A DNA stretch of 64,000 nucleotides from Stenopsyche tienmushanensis (taxonomy: Eukaryota > Arthropoda > Insecta > Trichoptera > Stenopsychidae), in assembly GCA_008973525.1 (NCBI GenBank), contig WACJ01000398.1, positions 62,001 through 126,000 on the forward strand, in the 5' to 3' direction. The notes under the pieces are model-generated. The model was not told the DNA's origin. It made no database searches and saw nothing but the letters and a program-made list of their open reading frames with translations. This document shows positions 35,700-48,039 of the stretch, one piece after another. Position 1 is the first letter of the stretch, and each line of letters opens with the position of its first letter. A program made the translations under genes and the position numbers.

Positions 35700-37330
35700 C
35701 AAACAATTAAATATTTTTATTTTGTGGTTGAAAGCCACTGGGTTTTTTTAATTAATTAACTCTCTCTTGGAACATATAAGCTACAAAATTTAATTCACTA
35801 ATCAAATGGTTGACGACTCCTTTTCACCATTGCGCGTGCGCGAAGTTGCAATGTGAGCGCGCAGGATAGCAAAATAATAGAGTCAACCAATACTCTTGGC
35901 CGCGGAAAGATCGCGTTCTTACTATTGATCCCTACTGATTTCATGCGTGAACGAAATAATGTCGAATTTTTTGTATGTATTATATCTGATCATTTTTTCC
36001 CTACTTTTCAGAACATCCACGATCCGACGGTAAACGAACTCACGTAGCTCACAGGGGTTCTACGATCAATTGTCAAGTGCTCACGCGTTTGGATAAATGC
36101 TAATCAAGTCTTGCGAAATAAAAATGTGATAAATGTAATCAGTATTCAGAGGCATGTTTCAGAATTATGAATAAAATCAAAGTTTCTCCATTGTTTTCTT
36201 ATCAAGTTGTTGAATCGCCGAGTGTAAGCTCGTGTTCTTTGTTGCTAGTCTTTTTTAAATATATTCAAGCAGATGACATTAAAGTGCAAATGATTTGAAA
36301 TTCTCCTAAAACAATACTTTAGAAAAACATTGGGGCATTCAGATAAAAGTGAAAGAGTCTCTTTCGGCTTGTTTTAATTGAAGATCTAATCAATTGCATC
36401 TTTGGGTTGAAATATGGAATATAAAACCATTTAGAATTAAATTCAAGCTGCATTGGTTTAGAAATCTTTAAAAATTATATAAATCTGATGGTGACCTTAA
36501 TGATATAACAATAAGAAGCGATTACTAGACACTGTGAATGACTCAGCTAATGAAACTCATTATTTGCTTTTAAATCTGAACAATCATCAGCTGTGTCGTG
36601 TACCAAAATAAAAACAAGAATGAAACTGGATAAGAAATAAGCTTGAAGAAACACTCGTCCAAATGTGACGCTTAGATGTGAGCGCTATATAATGTTTACA
36701 CGTGACATTATTTCAAATTAAATAAGTCATTTTGTTTTAGTAAAAAATAGTACAATTTTAACTATGAACAAATATATATTGCAACAATGCGTTTACATTA
36801 TTGTTTTCATGTTTTTATGCAAAATTTTGCTTAGCGATTAAGTTGATTTCACAATGGATGCATTGGTCGATAAGCAAATTTGTCGTATCTGGGCTGATTG
36901 CTATTCAAAACAGCAGGATTTAATTTATTTTGATGAGAAAATACAAAATTATAGAGTCTCGTTTTATGGATCCTGAATTTAAAAGCGTGTTAATCGATTT
37001 TTATAAAAAAATCACAAGCACTATCGTGTGTCGAAAAAATATTCCAGTTTTATACGAATGTGTCGATAAATTAATATCTTTGAACAGGATACATTAATTA
37101 TGAATGGCAGATTGACAGATTGCTAAAATATTGGCATATAGTAAATAAGTATTTACTCTATAGAATTTTATTGAGACATGTACGTTCCAAATTCGGATAG
37201 GGGAAAAGGTTATCTTGAATATCTGATTTATAACAATTTTAGAAAAGCAATGAAGATGGAATAAAACACCATTTTACATGCATTCCACTTTCATGAATGA
37301 CCAAGTATGAAAAACAAAAATACAAGCCGT
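35700..37330. other. AT-rich stretch, nothing recognised
   Basis: No convincing ORF, repeat end or RNA gene found. Confidence 0.4.
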
Positions 37331-37332
37331 TA

Positions 37333-37506
37333 TACAGTCAACCCTTCTATAGCGTCGAGATGAGGACCACGCTATAGAAAGGTAGACACCCATATAAAAT
37401 TTATACGTGTTTAATTTGTTAACAAGTGACTAACGTATTTTACCTTTTTATTTTTTACGTAGAAGACGCCACAAACGAAGTGGACGCTATAGGAGAGTTA
37501 ACTATA
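37333..37506. repeat. Pogo-like MITE, copy 4
   Basis: Begins TACAGTCAACCCTTCTATAG and ends, inverted, TATAGTTAACTCTCCTATAG. Carries CTATAGAAAGGTAGACACCC. This is one of the best conserved copies. Confidence 0.75.
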
Positions 37507-37750
37507 CACTTGTGTCTGTTTTTATGCGATAGATACGTTCCACAGGGAGTCGCATTGAAAAAAGACTTGTACCAAAACTGAGGGTTAAGTTCCAATATTT
37601 TAAAAAAATCGCATAACTTCAAATCAATGTGATATAATGTACCAAAAATCGCATAAAAATTATATAAATAGAAACACAATACATATTTATCGTGTTTCTG
37701 TATAAGTCATCAATAGCCGCTAAAATTTCTAATGATGACATGTCTCTTAC

Positions 37751-37850
37751 TTAACCCTTTGATGAGTATTCACTCACATGTTGAGTGGTCTTTCGAATGA
37801 TCCAGGGAGAGTATGCACGCACATGTTGCGGGCCACCTAGAGTTACGCAA
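37751..37850 (+). repeat. PiggyBac-like end at a TTAA site, copy 1
   Basis: TTAA then CCCTTTGATGAGTATTCACT and CACATGTTGAGTGG, repeated at 59710-59800 and more loosely at 59364. TTAA plus CCC ends are the piggyBac signature. No opposite end or transposase was found. Confidence 0.5.
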
Positions 37851-37859
37851 TTCAGCGTT

Positions 37860-38815
37860 TATGCGTCAAAGTATTTAACCTGCACTACCATATCTAATGT
37901 TTGGGAAAATCGATTAGTATTCCTAATGTTTTAGAGTAAAAATTGTAGAGATTTTCCTTATCTCACTGCTTTTACTTTTCTATTGCGTCTTCTTTCATGA
38001 ATAAGTTCTTAATAATCCTATCGCAGATCATAGATTAAATAAATAAATGTCCAATCTCTCTTTCTAGAGAGCAAGAAACTTATGGCATTGTAAAACTTTT
38101 GTTTTATGGTGTCCAATCGATTACTTTCCCTCGTCCGAGGCAGACCAACTTGTCATCGTTGCCATATTAGCGCTAGGTTGATTAACATCTATTTACATCG
38201 ACAATGCATTTTTTAAATTTCACATCCAATTAATTAATGATGCATTATTTATCTTGATAGTGTCAAAATTGCAAAAATTTCAATCAAAGGCACTTTTTTG
38301 GGTGGCCGTTTGCGAGCTTGAATATTCATGTCGACAACTAGTTTAGATAACATCTTCGTACCTGCATTTAAATATTTGATGCTGTGCGCTTTCCATTTAT
38401 GATAAATGCTTTGCTCCTCAGCAAAAAAGTCGTCGTGTGCTCGCTAAAATAATACATCATCGACGATCGCAAATCTTGTTTAATGTCTATGTTCTAAAAT
38501 TATTATTAAATTTAATCGTAGAATATCACCTTTTTTTATTTTTATTTTTGATGAGCATTATTGCAGTCAGATGACCAACATATTTTTCCAAAAAAGACCT
38601 CCAAAATATTCATAAAAAACTGGTGAGACGTTCAATGGCTCTTATATTGCATGCGGAAGGAGTGGTTGGCATAGGCGGTGGCATATTACAGAGCGCATCA
38701 GAATAACTCCGAGTGTAACTACCTATGTAACAATCATCAACAATTTATTCAATATCCATCAAGTACTATTTAAAAATCACTCAAATATACACTGTAAAGG
38801 TACCCTGGTAAAGGG
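37860..38815. other. Stretch without a recognised feature
   Basis: No repeat partner or credible ORF seen. Confidence 0.35.
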
Positions 38816-38823
38816 TCCGATCA

Positions 38824-38985
38824 TATCAACAGTGTTAAGGTTCATTTATTAATGTACAAGCTTAAATCACGCTGCGCATTCCTGCTGAGAGAAAAGTGGA
38901 TTTGTGTAGACGAATTGATGGACACACGAATATAGCAACTATGCTTAACTCGATTTAAAATTAACTCACTGATTAAAGCGTCAAT
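38824..38985 (+). repeat. PiggyBac-like non-autonomous repeat, fragment 2
   Basis: CAACAGTGTTAAGGTTCATT through CACGCTGCGCATTCCTGCTG to AACTCACTGATTAAAGCG, parallel to 42705-42828. Confidence 0.55.
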
Positions 38986-39084
38986 AAAGAGAGATCAATC
39001 CTAATGCGAGACTTCAATGACGAACCAATCCATCCCAACGAATATAACTATAAAATTGCGAAAATGCGGCTACATTAAAACGAT

Positions 39085-39480
39085 TCATTTACAATAGTAA
39101 AATATTGGGTGGCAGAGTATAAACGAAGCCGTACGAACTGCCAGGACAAACATCGCAATGGTCGACCAAATGAAGCGACTACGCCAGAAATGGTGTCAGA
39201 AATGCACAATGATATTGGATGACCGTCGATTGAAAGTGCGCGAGCTAGCAGACATGATAAGCATTTCAAAACGTGCTTTATATTGCATATTGACAGAAAA
39301 TTTGCACACGAGAAAGCCGTGCGCAAGATGGACGCCGCGTTTGCTCGCAACGGAACAAAAACGGCGTCGTGTGTATGTTTCAATCGAGTTTTTGACGATG
39401 CTTCATATGGATGAAACATGATTTCATCACTTCACACCTGAGACAAAATTGGCTTTCCAAACATAGCGGTTCTCACTATA
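39085..39480 (+). pseudogene. Mariner transposase fossil (family M3)
   Basis: Reads KYWVAEYKRSRTNCQDKHRN (39095), then after a frame shift MILDDRRLKVRELADMISIS (39209), RKPCARWTPRLLATEQKRRR (39310) and MDET*FHHFTPETK (39409). This is the region from the end of the DNA-binding domain to the first catalytic Asp (DET), in family order but with about 25 residues deleted before DET. A TGA replaces the Trp after DET. The remainder of the catalytic domain is missing. Confidence 0.8.
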
Positions 39481-39799
39481 AACAGGGGAAAAAATTGGGT
39501 ACTTCTGGGACTACCCTCATATTACAGTAATAATGCTCGCTTATAATTAATGTATTCATAAAGGTTGTATATTATGGTTATTATTTAGCCATAGCAATGA
39601 AATACGATAAACATTGCTATAATAAACAATTTATAGCCGTTACCATATGGTCACGCTCATCTCAGGAATCAATTTCAATTATGTTATTCAATTTTAAGTA
39701 CTTTCGATAATTGCCCGTTTTATTCAGCAATTTATCATAATGTACAGTTTGTAATTTGATTAACCAATCGAATTGCAAAGCAAATAGTCCACATCTTCG

Positions 39800-40085
39800 G
39801 TTATTATATTCAATCTAATATATAAAAAATAATCTCTCTTTGTTCGTATGTAATGCGCTATCATACCGTTCATCAGATTGCGATAAAACTTCGTCCACTT
39901 ATTGCTTAGGATTGCGCGAGTAATATAGGTATAATTTAATATATTTAAAAAAAACAATATTTGTTTGTTCGTATTTAATGCGCTGCCATACCGTTCATCC
40001 GATTGCAATAAAACTTTGTCAACGTATTGTTTATACTTGCGAAAATAACATAGATATAGTAAAAATATTGTTTGTGTACGCAGTT
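39800..40085 (+). repeat. R7 repeat, two tandem copies
   Basis: ATGCGCTATCATACCGTTCA (39852) and ATGCGCTGCCATACCGTTCA (39978), each followed by GATTGC and ATAAAACTT, with a period of about 126 bp. The region opens TCTAATATATAAAAAATAAT, reminiscent of Helitron 5' ends (TC...). Confidence 0.5.
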
Positions 40086-40089
40086 TGTT

Positions 40090-41820
40090 ATACGATGGTA
40101 ATCACTAGTATGAGTATTTATAGGCTCTATGATGATATTTCCATGTTCATACACAATTGATATTGACCCGTATACCCAGTTAAATTACGGTTGATGGTAT
40201 TCTTGATTAAATGCTCATAAAAACATGGTTTTTGTTTGCTTTTTGGTCTTGTTGAACAATTAAGTCGTAAAGTAAGATTTTCACACGTGGTCATAGGGTC
40301 CATTTTTCAATTGTTCACATACCATAATTATCCAAAACGCTAACACTTAGCTGATTTTCTGTGTATATAGTTATGCCATAAACTATTCTAATTATACACT
40401 CGTAAGTGATTCAATTTATCTGAAGAGATCTTGGCACGAAGTACGTGATTCTGTTCGTAGCGTATATCCGACGTAGTGATACGAAATTTGAAGCTCATTT
40501 ATTATTCTTAATGAAAATATGAAACCGAAAGAGGTCAGTAAGGCGAAGCTCAATCTTTTTTTTTCGATGGTCCACATCAGTCCGAAAAGGACCGGACTTA
40601 ATCAGAGAGGTCCGAAAGAACTCCCGAACTATTCTCGCCGGGCACTTTTTATATGAATATTAATCAGGTTGCGTTCAAATTCGCGTGCTTTCAATTCCAT
40701 AAAAAATCTATTGGAATCCAGATTTTTTTGCCTTAAAAGAAAGCCAGTTTTGGACCAGAATGCAATATTAGCCTGCGTCAAAAGCTTCAAATTAAAACAA
40801 GTTCTATAAGCTGAAAAAATATCATATTCCATTTGCTTATATGAGTTAATTTTATACCGGTTTTTGTTCTGTATTATAAATATATACGCGTATGATTAAT
40901 GTGAAAAATGTCAACTTCCAATCGATCTTTCAGGTTAATAATACACAAGGATCTTTGTACAATCATCTCAAAAAAGTTGATGCAAGAAAAACTTGTAGAA
41001 TAAGCAACAAATTGAATCAGATTGGCGATAATTATCTAGCAAAAAAGGTGATATAATGAGCTTCAAATGATCGACAATTAAATTTAATTCAATAGTATCA
41101 AAAACTACTTGATGCTGTGGGTCTATTAACATATCAAAGATATCATAAGGCAGTGTGTTCACCATTTTACATCAATATTCGTCCATGAAAATGTTCTGCT
41201 CGATGCGAGTACCGCATTTGTTCATACTCAATCAAAGACACCAATGCGTCCACAATTCAGAGCGCTGTTTAGAGGTGTTTTAGCGCAATAAAAATGTTTT
41301 TTTTGTGATAATGGATCCATCACTATACTTCAAAATCAAATCAGCAGTCAGATGAGTGTACAGCAATCGGTAAATTGTCTTTTCAGAAAACATTGATATT
41401 ACAACGATAGTATCGTGATTTTATCTCGAATACAAACATTTCTAACACTTAAAAAAGCATTCATTGTAATTAATAATGATAAATTGCAAAATATTAAAAA
41501 TGTATAAAGCCATAGAGTTTTAAACAACACTTGATCTAGCGGAACCTGTGTTCATGCTTAACAAAATTAAATGCATTTATCTTCAACACTGTATTGTAAA
41601 AAACATTGACATTTCCAATCATAAATTTATTATAAATAGAGAGCGGAATATTTAGAACTTAAATTAAAAATTGTTTGATCGAAAAATATATATGCAAATT
41701 ACACTTCGTGTCCAGTTTTTGTTCACCGTGTTATAATATCTCAATCAGAAAAAAAATAGTTTTGTTATCATCAAAAGCGGACAGATAAAAAACTCAATAC
41801 ATTTTGCTTCCGCACAAAAA
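40090..41820. other. AT-rich stretch, nothing recognised
   Basis: Short open frames (40629-40832 and 40968-41165, minus) show no family resemblance. No repeat partners seen. Confidence 0.35.
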
Positions 41821-41825
41821 TATGT

Positions 41826-42828
41826 TAACCCTTTGATTAGTGAGCTAATTTTAAATTGAGTTAAACATAAATTCTATGTTCATATGTCCACCACTTATCG
41901 TCCATATAAATCTAATTTCTTTCAAGACCGCGCAGCGTGAATAAAGTTTGTATATCAATAAATGAACCTTAACACTGTTGATATTGCCGAGTTCCTTAAT
42001 ATATACAAGCGATTCTTTGTGTTCGTAAAACATGATTGGAAATTTAATTGAAACGTGATAAAATAATTTAAAAAACATTGTAAATGTAATTTTTGAAAAA
42101 AATATTTTAAGCTACAAATATATAATACGTATTTACGATCAGATATCCATACTATTTTATTTTTTAAATAACCCATTTTTTATAATTTTTTCCAGCATAC
42201 TTCTGTTTTAGAAATTTAACAATCGCCAAGATCATTCATTATTTTAAGCTTAAGCAAAATCGTTTACTATTGAATTTTTTTGTATCGGTTCGAAAATGTT
42301 TGTCTTCCTGCAATTTTCGCATAAACGAAAATAATAGATCATTATCAAAAAATAAGCGTAATGATACGTACACATCTGCAGACGGCTTACGTATTTTTTG
42401 TAATTGTTAAATACCGATCGAGCAAATAATTCAACTTTCCCCAAAAAAAAAAATATATAGAATCATGGCATGCTAAGAATTCGTACTAATTAGTATCATA
42501 GTAACTACGAATCTACCATAGTTATGCCATAATAAGTCATAAGAATATACCTGTAGTTAGTCCCACGGTTAAGCGGTTGGGCTTGTAACTCAATCATATT
42601 GCGTTCGAATCCTACAGGAGATATATGGCTGGCGACCACATTTTTAAAAACATATATACGCCATGAAAAATCCGAAGAAATTAACGAATATTATGTGCTA
42701 ATGCAAATCATTTACAATGTTAATAGTGTTATGGTTCATTTATTGATATACAAGATGTATGCATGCTGCGCGGTCCCGAGAGAAAAATAGATTTAACTCA
42801 CCAATCAAAGGCTAAATTAATTATTATG
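41826..42828. mobile_element. Composite piggyBac-like structure with inverted arms
   Basis: The left arm starts in TTAACCCTTTGATTAGTGAG and contains GACCGCGCAGCGTGAATAAA and AATGAACCTTAACACTGTTG. The right arm (42705-42828) carries the same blocks inverted and ends near AACTCACCAATCAAAGGCTA. Between them are about 700 bp, including a tRNA-like segment at 42553. The TTAA...CCCTTTG end fits piggyBac-type transposons; the right TTAA has decayed. Confidence 0.5.
42550..42680 (+). repeat. tRNA-derived SINE-like repeat, copy 1
   Basis: GTCCCACGGTTAAGCGGTTG, then GGCTTGTAACTCAATC, and the B-box-like GCGTTCGAATCCTAC imitate a tRNA gene's internal promoter. The downstream body GACCACATTTTTAAAAACAT is shared with 54488-54640. 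It lacks a foldable acceptor stem, so it is not a tRNA gene. Confidence 0.5.
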
Positions 42829-43399
42829 TATTTTTATTTATTTATTTAAGTTTGTTTAATCTCATCTTTTATATTTGCAATGCACCTTGACTGGGATTTT
42901 TTATGTACCGTTATTTTTTCCGGAACGAAAACAATAATTGAACCGATAAATTTTAAAGCATATTTTACCGCAATGATTATAAAATAAAATTACCCTACAC
43001 TTAAATCACAATATAATGAGGTGATTATTATATTCATTTAATTGTTCATACAGTTAACAACTTCATAATAAATTTTCATCACAATAAAATACACCCGTTA
43101 AGCATTTCTAATAATGTAAACGAAACAATTTAAAATATGTCATTAAACCCTTTTTATTTATAACATCAGTAGTCCTAACGACCAAAATCATGATCTGAGC
43201 AGGTTTTTCTTTTATTTATGGCCACTCGCTGCTCTAAATTATTAATGGATATCCGTTTGAATGTAGGTGACTGTATTTTCAATAGAAGCTTAGATAGGAA
43301 AATGCAGAAGAAAATTACAGTCTATCAAGCATTTAAAGTTGCGGACATCAATAACAATTTTCGAAAGCTGAATAATTGGATTTTAAGAAAAATCTCAAA

Positions 43400-43797
43400 A
43401 TTCCCGATTTCCCGACAAATTATTTATTTCCGTCGCTGCAGATGAATACTTATATACAATAATACTTTGATGTGATTCGTAATCATATTATGGAGGAATA
43501 CAAAAAATTTGAATCCCGTATCTATTATATTTCATATCGATTTTCCCATTATTAGAGTCGAAGTGTAGTAAATACATCACCGGTAGGGAAAAGTTAATAT
43601 AACAATTTGAAAAACATATATGTATACATAGATTAGACATTTACTGCCCCTAGGCATCGCCTAAGCTCGCCAATTAGTAGTTAAGCCACTGTTTCCAAGC
43701 GTCCATATTTTGGCGAGAATGTCTCGATTTCAACATGCTGGTGAGGTGTACGATTTCTGTTAGATAAAAATGTCAATCCCGAATTATTCGGGATGGA
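43400..43797 (-). mobile_element. hAT-like element, fragment (inverted)
   Basis: On the minus strand this parallels 60740-61170: GATGTATTTACTACACTTCG, GAAACAGTGGCTTAACTACT, and CCGACGGAAATAAATAATTT-like blocks. It ends at TCCCGAATAATTCGGGATTG. The outermost end and the transposase tail are missing. An M1 mariner starts right at its edge. Confidence 0.6.
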
Positions 43798-43799
43798 TA

Positions 43800-43980
43800 G
43801 ACGAGTCATCCAGAAAGCAAGGTTACAAAGTTAATTGAAATTCACAGGATACTTGACCACGCGGATCTCGCACGGACAGAAGATGGTGGGAGTGCGCGAC
43901 GACCTTTTCATTGGAAGTATTTACTGTGACCGAACAAAATTGCCGACAAACACGCGGAATTTTTTTAGCCCACCCAACAA
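43800..43980 (+). mobile_element. Mariner-like element (family M1), left-end fragment
   Basis: After TA (43798-43799), GACGAGTCATCCAGAAAGCA AGGTTAC matches M1 ends, followed by leader sequence ACAAAATTGCCGACAAACAC. It stops at about 43965. Confidence 0.65.
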
Positions 43981-43984
43981 ACAC

Positions 43985-44640
43985 AATACTAATAAAAAAG
44001 TGTGCTTTATCTTAAATTGGAATGGAGGATAATTTTTTCGAAGTTTGGATTTGAATTTTAATCCTACAAATTCTTTATTTGATTTTTTGTTTTTAACTTA
44101 AAAGCTATTATTTTTATGCGTTCCTACGGACATGTAAACGATAGATATATTTTAAAAAAAAACATGATTAGGCTCAACCGTGATTAAGCAAGGATTGCTT
44201 TAAAAATAGTTTTTAAGCAGAAGAAATTCAATATTCAGGAGGCGAAATAAATGGAATGTTTTCAATTGATAAATTCAATTTTCTATGAAAAATTTATTTC
44301 TTTTTCCGGCCCACCCAAAATTGAACGTTTTTATTTTGGCCCATGTTAGCCTTTGAGTTTGACCTCTCTGTTCTGTATGATTTGGTGTATTTTAAATCTT
44401 TAATGCACTAAAATAAAACAACACATCAAAAGTCGTTTTTGGATAGAAATTAATCGAGATAATTATGTTCTGACACCAGGGAGATCTTTCGATGAAAATA
44501 TCTTGGGTTCTATTATATGAATAAAAACGTCATCGAACAAACCGTTAATGTTAGCCACAAAATGCACTGTGGATGACCAGTTATAAGTTGCAGCATGGAT
44601 GAGAGGTGACGACCTTCGATTCTCTTGTTATTGTGATCAC
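43985..44640. other. AT-rich stretch with a short shared block
   Basis: 44336-44375 (GGCCCATGTTAGCCTTTGAG) recurs at 48880-48905. Otherwise nothing recognised. Confidence 0.35.
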
Positions 44641-44650
44641 GTTCATCTGA

Positions 44651-45022
44651 TGCATAGAAAGCTGTCCATCCTTAGATGCATCCAATGCATTTTTCTTATG
44701 CGGTTTAAGTGCGTGGCGTTTGTTCTATAGATTAATGGACAAAGATATATTACTTAGATTTACACTCGACCTTTGGTTTGTATTGAAACAAGCCATGGCT
44801 TCTGAACCAATGGTTGTTTACAAAAATATTGGTCATCATTAAATGCGTTTTCTAGCTGGAATATCCCATATTTTCATATATTTTTTCCAAATTGACTATG
44901 GAACAGGGTGGTTATTAGACTTTTACGAGTATTATAGAGATAAATTTGGGAGATTAGGAGCATTGATAAATCCAATCGATCGGTTCGATCCTGGATGGAA
45001 AGAAGTAAAAACTGACGATTAA
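44651..45022 (+). other. Unexplained coding-like frame with one in-frame stop
   Basis: One frame stays open for 123 codons except for a TAA at 44840-44842. The first part reads SLDASNAFFLCGLSAWRLFY and LRFTLDLWFVLKQAMASEPM. The second starts with ATG at 44843 and encodes 59 residues (MRFLAGISHIF, DYGTGWLLDFYEYYRDKFGR, NPIDRFDPGWKEVKTDD) before TAA. The composition (Trp, Asp, Gly, Pro-rich end, a hydrophobic stretch) looks like real protein rather than AT-rich noise. An alternative is a last exon starting after AACAG at about 44908. I recognise no family. Confidence 0.3.
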
Positions 45023-45029
45023 TAGACTC

Positions 45030-45980
45030 ATTTAATAATCATTGAAATATCTTTTCTCCGGACAAATCTATAATGATGGACCAAATCAAACTGTTAATAG
45101 AAGACTTGTCGTTATTATTAGAAAGTGATGATTATTTAACTTGAAGTAAGTTATAAAATACCCCATTTATACAGTGGAACGCTTGTGGCTGTTTTATGAT
45201 GATGATAACGATGATGGTTATTATCGATTTCCATTCAAATTGTGTTAGATAAATTTATTTAAAAGCTAGACAATAATTTTCATGGTGCTCGTTTATGACT
45301 GTGATAATTTGAAATATCTAGCATTTAATATTTAAGAAACAGCAGCTTGGGAAACCAGTTTCAAGCACTAATAAACCGTTTTGGGGTTAAGCCGGGTTTA
45401 GGAGTTGAAATAATGGTATTTGTTTCGTGATAGCCGTTGTTTATTCGGATTTATTGACAATAATAAATAGAATGTAGTCTTCCGTTATTCTTTATTATCG
45501 GTAGATAATTCATTTATTATAAAAGGCCATCCAAATGCAACGCCTAGACGTGAGCACTATATAATACATACATATTTATGTCTTTTTTTTTTTTAGTAGA
45601 AGGTAGTACAATTTCAACCATGGACTTCCAAATGTGACAACATCAAATTAAGACTAAAACATTTTACACGAACAATATCTATCACACAATAAATAACTAT
45701 AATATTACACTGAGAGAAAAACGTCATTATAAGATCAGTGAAGAACGTGTCTTCCCGCGGCCAAGACGATCGGTCGACTCTAATCGTTGATTGTCTTTTT
45801 GTTTTAAGAACTTTAAGACAATGCATATTGCTCTTATTGTTTTTTTGGAATTTTTGATTAAACGCCATGTGTATTGCGACTAGAATGACGTAATTATTTA
45901 AGTTTTACCACTCTTATGTAAAATGCAGCAAGAAAAAAAGAAACGCGCCGCATTGCGTCCACATTCTTCCTTTGCCCGGC
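45030..45980. other. AT-rich stretch, nothing recognised
   Basis: An 84-codon minus-strand frame at 45614-45868 has no family resemblance. No repeat partner seen. Confidence 0.35.
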
Positions 45981-45984
45981 CCCA

Positions 45985-46165
45985 CTTTACTTCACAAGAC
46001 CAATATGCGCCAACATGGTGCATCCGTTAAACGTCTCGCAAATCAAATTCCGAACACAAAAAATGGTAGTACTAATGTAAAAACCTTCTTGAATGCATGC
46101 CCTATAGCTCATTCAAGTTTTATCACAATCGGATAAATAGTATAGGAATTTATAGGTTCCAAACA
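45985..46165 (-). repeat. R7 repeat (possible Helitron type), copy 4
   Basis: CAATATGCGCCAACATGGTG, then CATCCGTTAAACGTCTCGC, as at 22895. The far part holds ATCACAATCGGATAAATAGT, the inverse of the CCGATTGCGATAAAACT block. Confidence 0.5.
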
Positions 46166-46169
46166 AATT

Positions 46170-47620
46170 CAATAATAAATTAACTTGCACAATCATCGCA
46201 ATATTTATTGTTTGAGAAGCAGAAGTTCAGAATAAAACTGCATCGAGATGATTGATTGGAAATATTATTGTTTCTGAACTCACAAAACACCGAATTCCAG
46301 TCCTGGAACTGATCCACATTATCAATGCTTGATCAAAGATATTTTACAAAAGTCAAGTTGTTTGTTTCTAGATTCTTAATTTCTTTGTTTATATCGCTTT
46401 TATGTCCATTTGAATTAAATAAATTGTCTGAGTTTTGACAGTCTGAAGTAGTCAAATGTATTTTTTGCATTCCGATTTCTATCTATTGGATCTAAAGCAA
46501 GAATATATAATAAATAGCATTTTTAAAAGCACGGTCCATAGCACAATCGATCCAAAAACTAGTTTTCTTGCTGGCACAGCTGGAGAAAATCATTGAATAC
46601 CAGCTCATGTGTCACATATTTGTCGTTGGTTTCCATATCCATCCATGTCTGGTCAGCCGTCTAAACCTCGTCGCATAAAAAAAGCTCGCTAGCAACAAAA
46701 GTGTTTTATTGTACTTTTAAGAGAAATGTTTCGGTTTTTGTCCTCATACTTGACAAAAAATGAACTGTTAAAAATCACACTGCGAAGAAAGCAGAAGGCG
46801 ACAGATTGATTAATGCAGGCGAACAGGATTTTTTTTAAATTTATACCCGCAACCAAAATGTGTAATCACACTCAACGGAGAGCTTAAAAAGTTGCAAATC
46901 ATTTAAAATTGACTCAATCTGGGTTGTAAAATACGACGAAAGCCCGAATAAGACGAAAACCGGATGGCTTTAATTATACTAACGCGTGGGCGATATAAAT
47001 TCGCGCAATTTTCATAATGATCCGCGCAAAAAGAGGCCGCGCACTCGAATAATAAACGACCCAAAAAATAAATAAATAACACAAAAACACGCTTCCCATC
47101 TATGGACCATTCATCATGAATGATTTATTTGTGGCGTTTTTATTGTTATTGAGATGAATGCCTTTTATAAAAGTCTTGAAGCAAAATTTACACCAACACT
47201 CGTATTATAATATGCAATAAATTAAATGCAGCCCTTTTAAATATTAGCTATCCTGTTTCGAGGACATGCATATTTTTATAAAAGAACTGTGTGTGACTTA
47301 TGTATGCACGTTTAAAATGGGCCATTGGGGAGTCTCGCAGTTGGGTATGTGTCTTCTGACACCAATTACCTTTGAAAGCTACCAATTCACATAACATATT
47401 ATGATCAGCCATTGACGTGCATATGTTACAATTTGTCAGTATTAATCCAATAAATAATTAAAATAAAAATCACATTTTATAAAATATTTTAGTGTGGCAT
47501 TTCTGACACCATTTTTTTTGTCATTTAAAGCACATATTTACTGTAAATATCTTTAAAAAACATGCATAGGAATCCAATTGATGGCAAAACTCATATCTTG
47601 CAGATTTAAGTTTGACATGG
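46170..47620. other. Stretch without a recognised feature
   Basis: No credible ORF, terminal repeat or shared block identified. Confidence 0.35.
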
Positions 47621-47626
47621 ACAACA

Positions 47627-48038
47627 CACTCGAACCTCTTTTTGTACGACTTTTTTTGTGCGATTTCGAAGTTATGCGGTTTTTTTTAAAGCATTTTTTT
47701 CTCCAAAATTCCAACTATTTTCAAAGTTATGGCTATTTTAGTGACGCGTCAACTTGGCCGCTCTAATTATGAATTATATTGTTGGAAAGAGAAAATCTAC
47801 ACAGAACAAATCGACACTGGGTATACTATTTTTTCCGAAGAAGAGAGCGATTTTGAGTCATATCGAAAACTTTTTTTGTGCGATTTTGGTTATATTTTAT
47901 ATAGCTGTTACAAAGTTATGCGATTTTTAAAATCCATAGAACACATCTTTACTTTTTTTTAATGTAAATCATTTACATCACAGCTTTTTTGTGCGATTTT
48001 CCGTGGAACAAATCTACCGCACAAAAAAAATTTAAGCG
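47627..48038 (+). mobile_element. TTTTTGTGCGATTT TIR element (family G), copy 3
   Basis: Left end CACTCGAACCTCTTTTTGTA; right end, inverted, CGCTTAAATTTTTTTTGTGC, followed by TA. The internal block GAATTATATTGTTGGAAAGA to GAGTCATATCG is nearly the same as at 15805-15898, and one frame reads TGYTIFSEEESDFESYRK, possibly a coding remnant. Confidence 0.65.
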
Positions 48039-48039
48039 T

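Noticed and set aside
42553..42620. tRNA gene
   Set aside because: Has A- and B-box-like blocks but no pairing acceptor stem, and the flank is shared with 54488; SINE-like instead.
44651..45022. Possible TM2-domain (DNAJC22/Wurst-like) protein
   Set aside because: GTGWLLD slightly resembles the domain's FGIGWLxD end, but spacing and the upstream FY motif do not fit; left as unknown.
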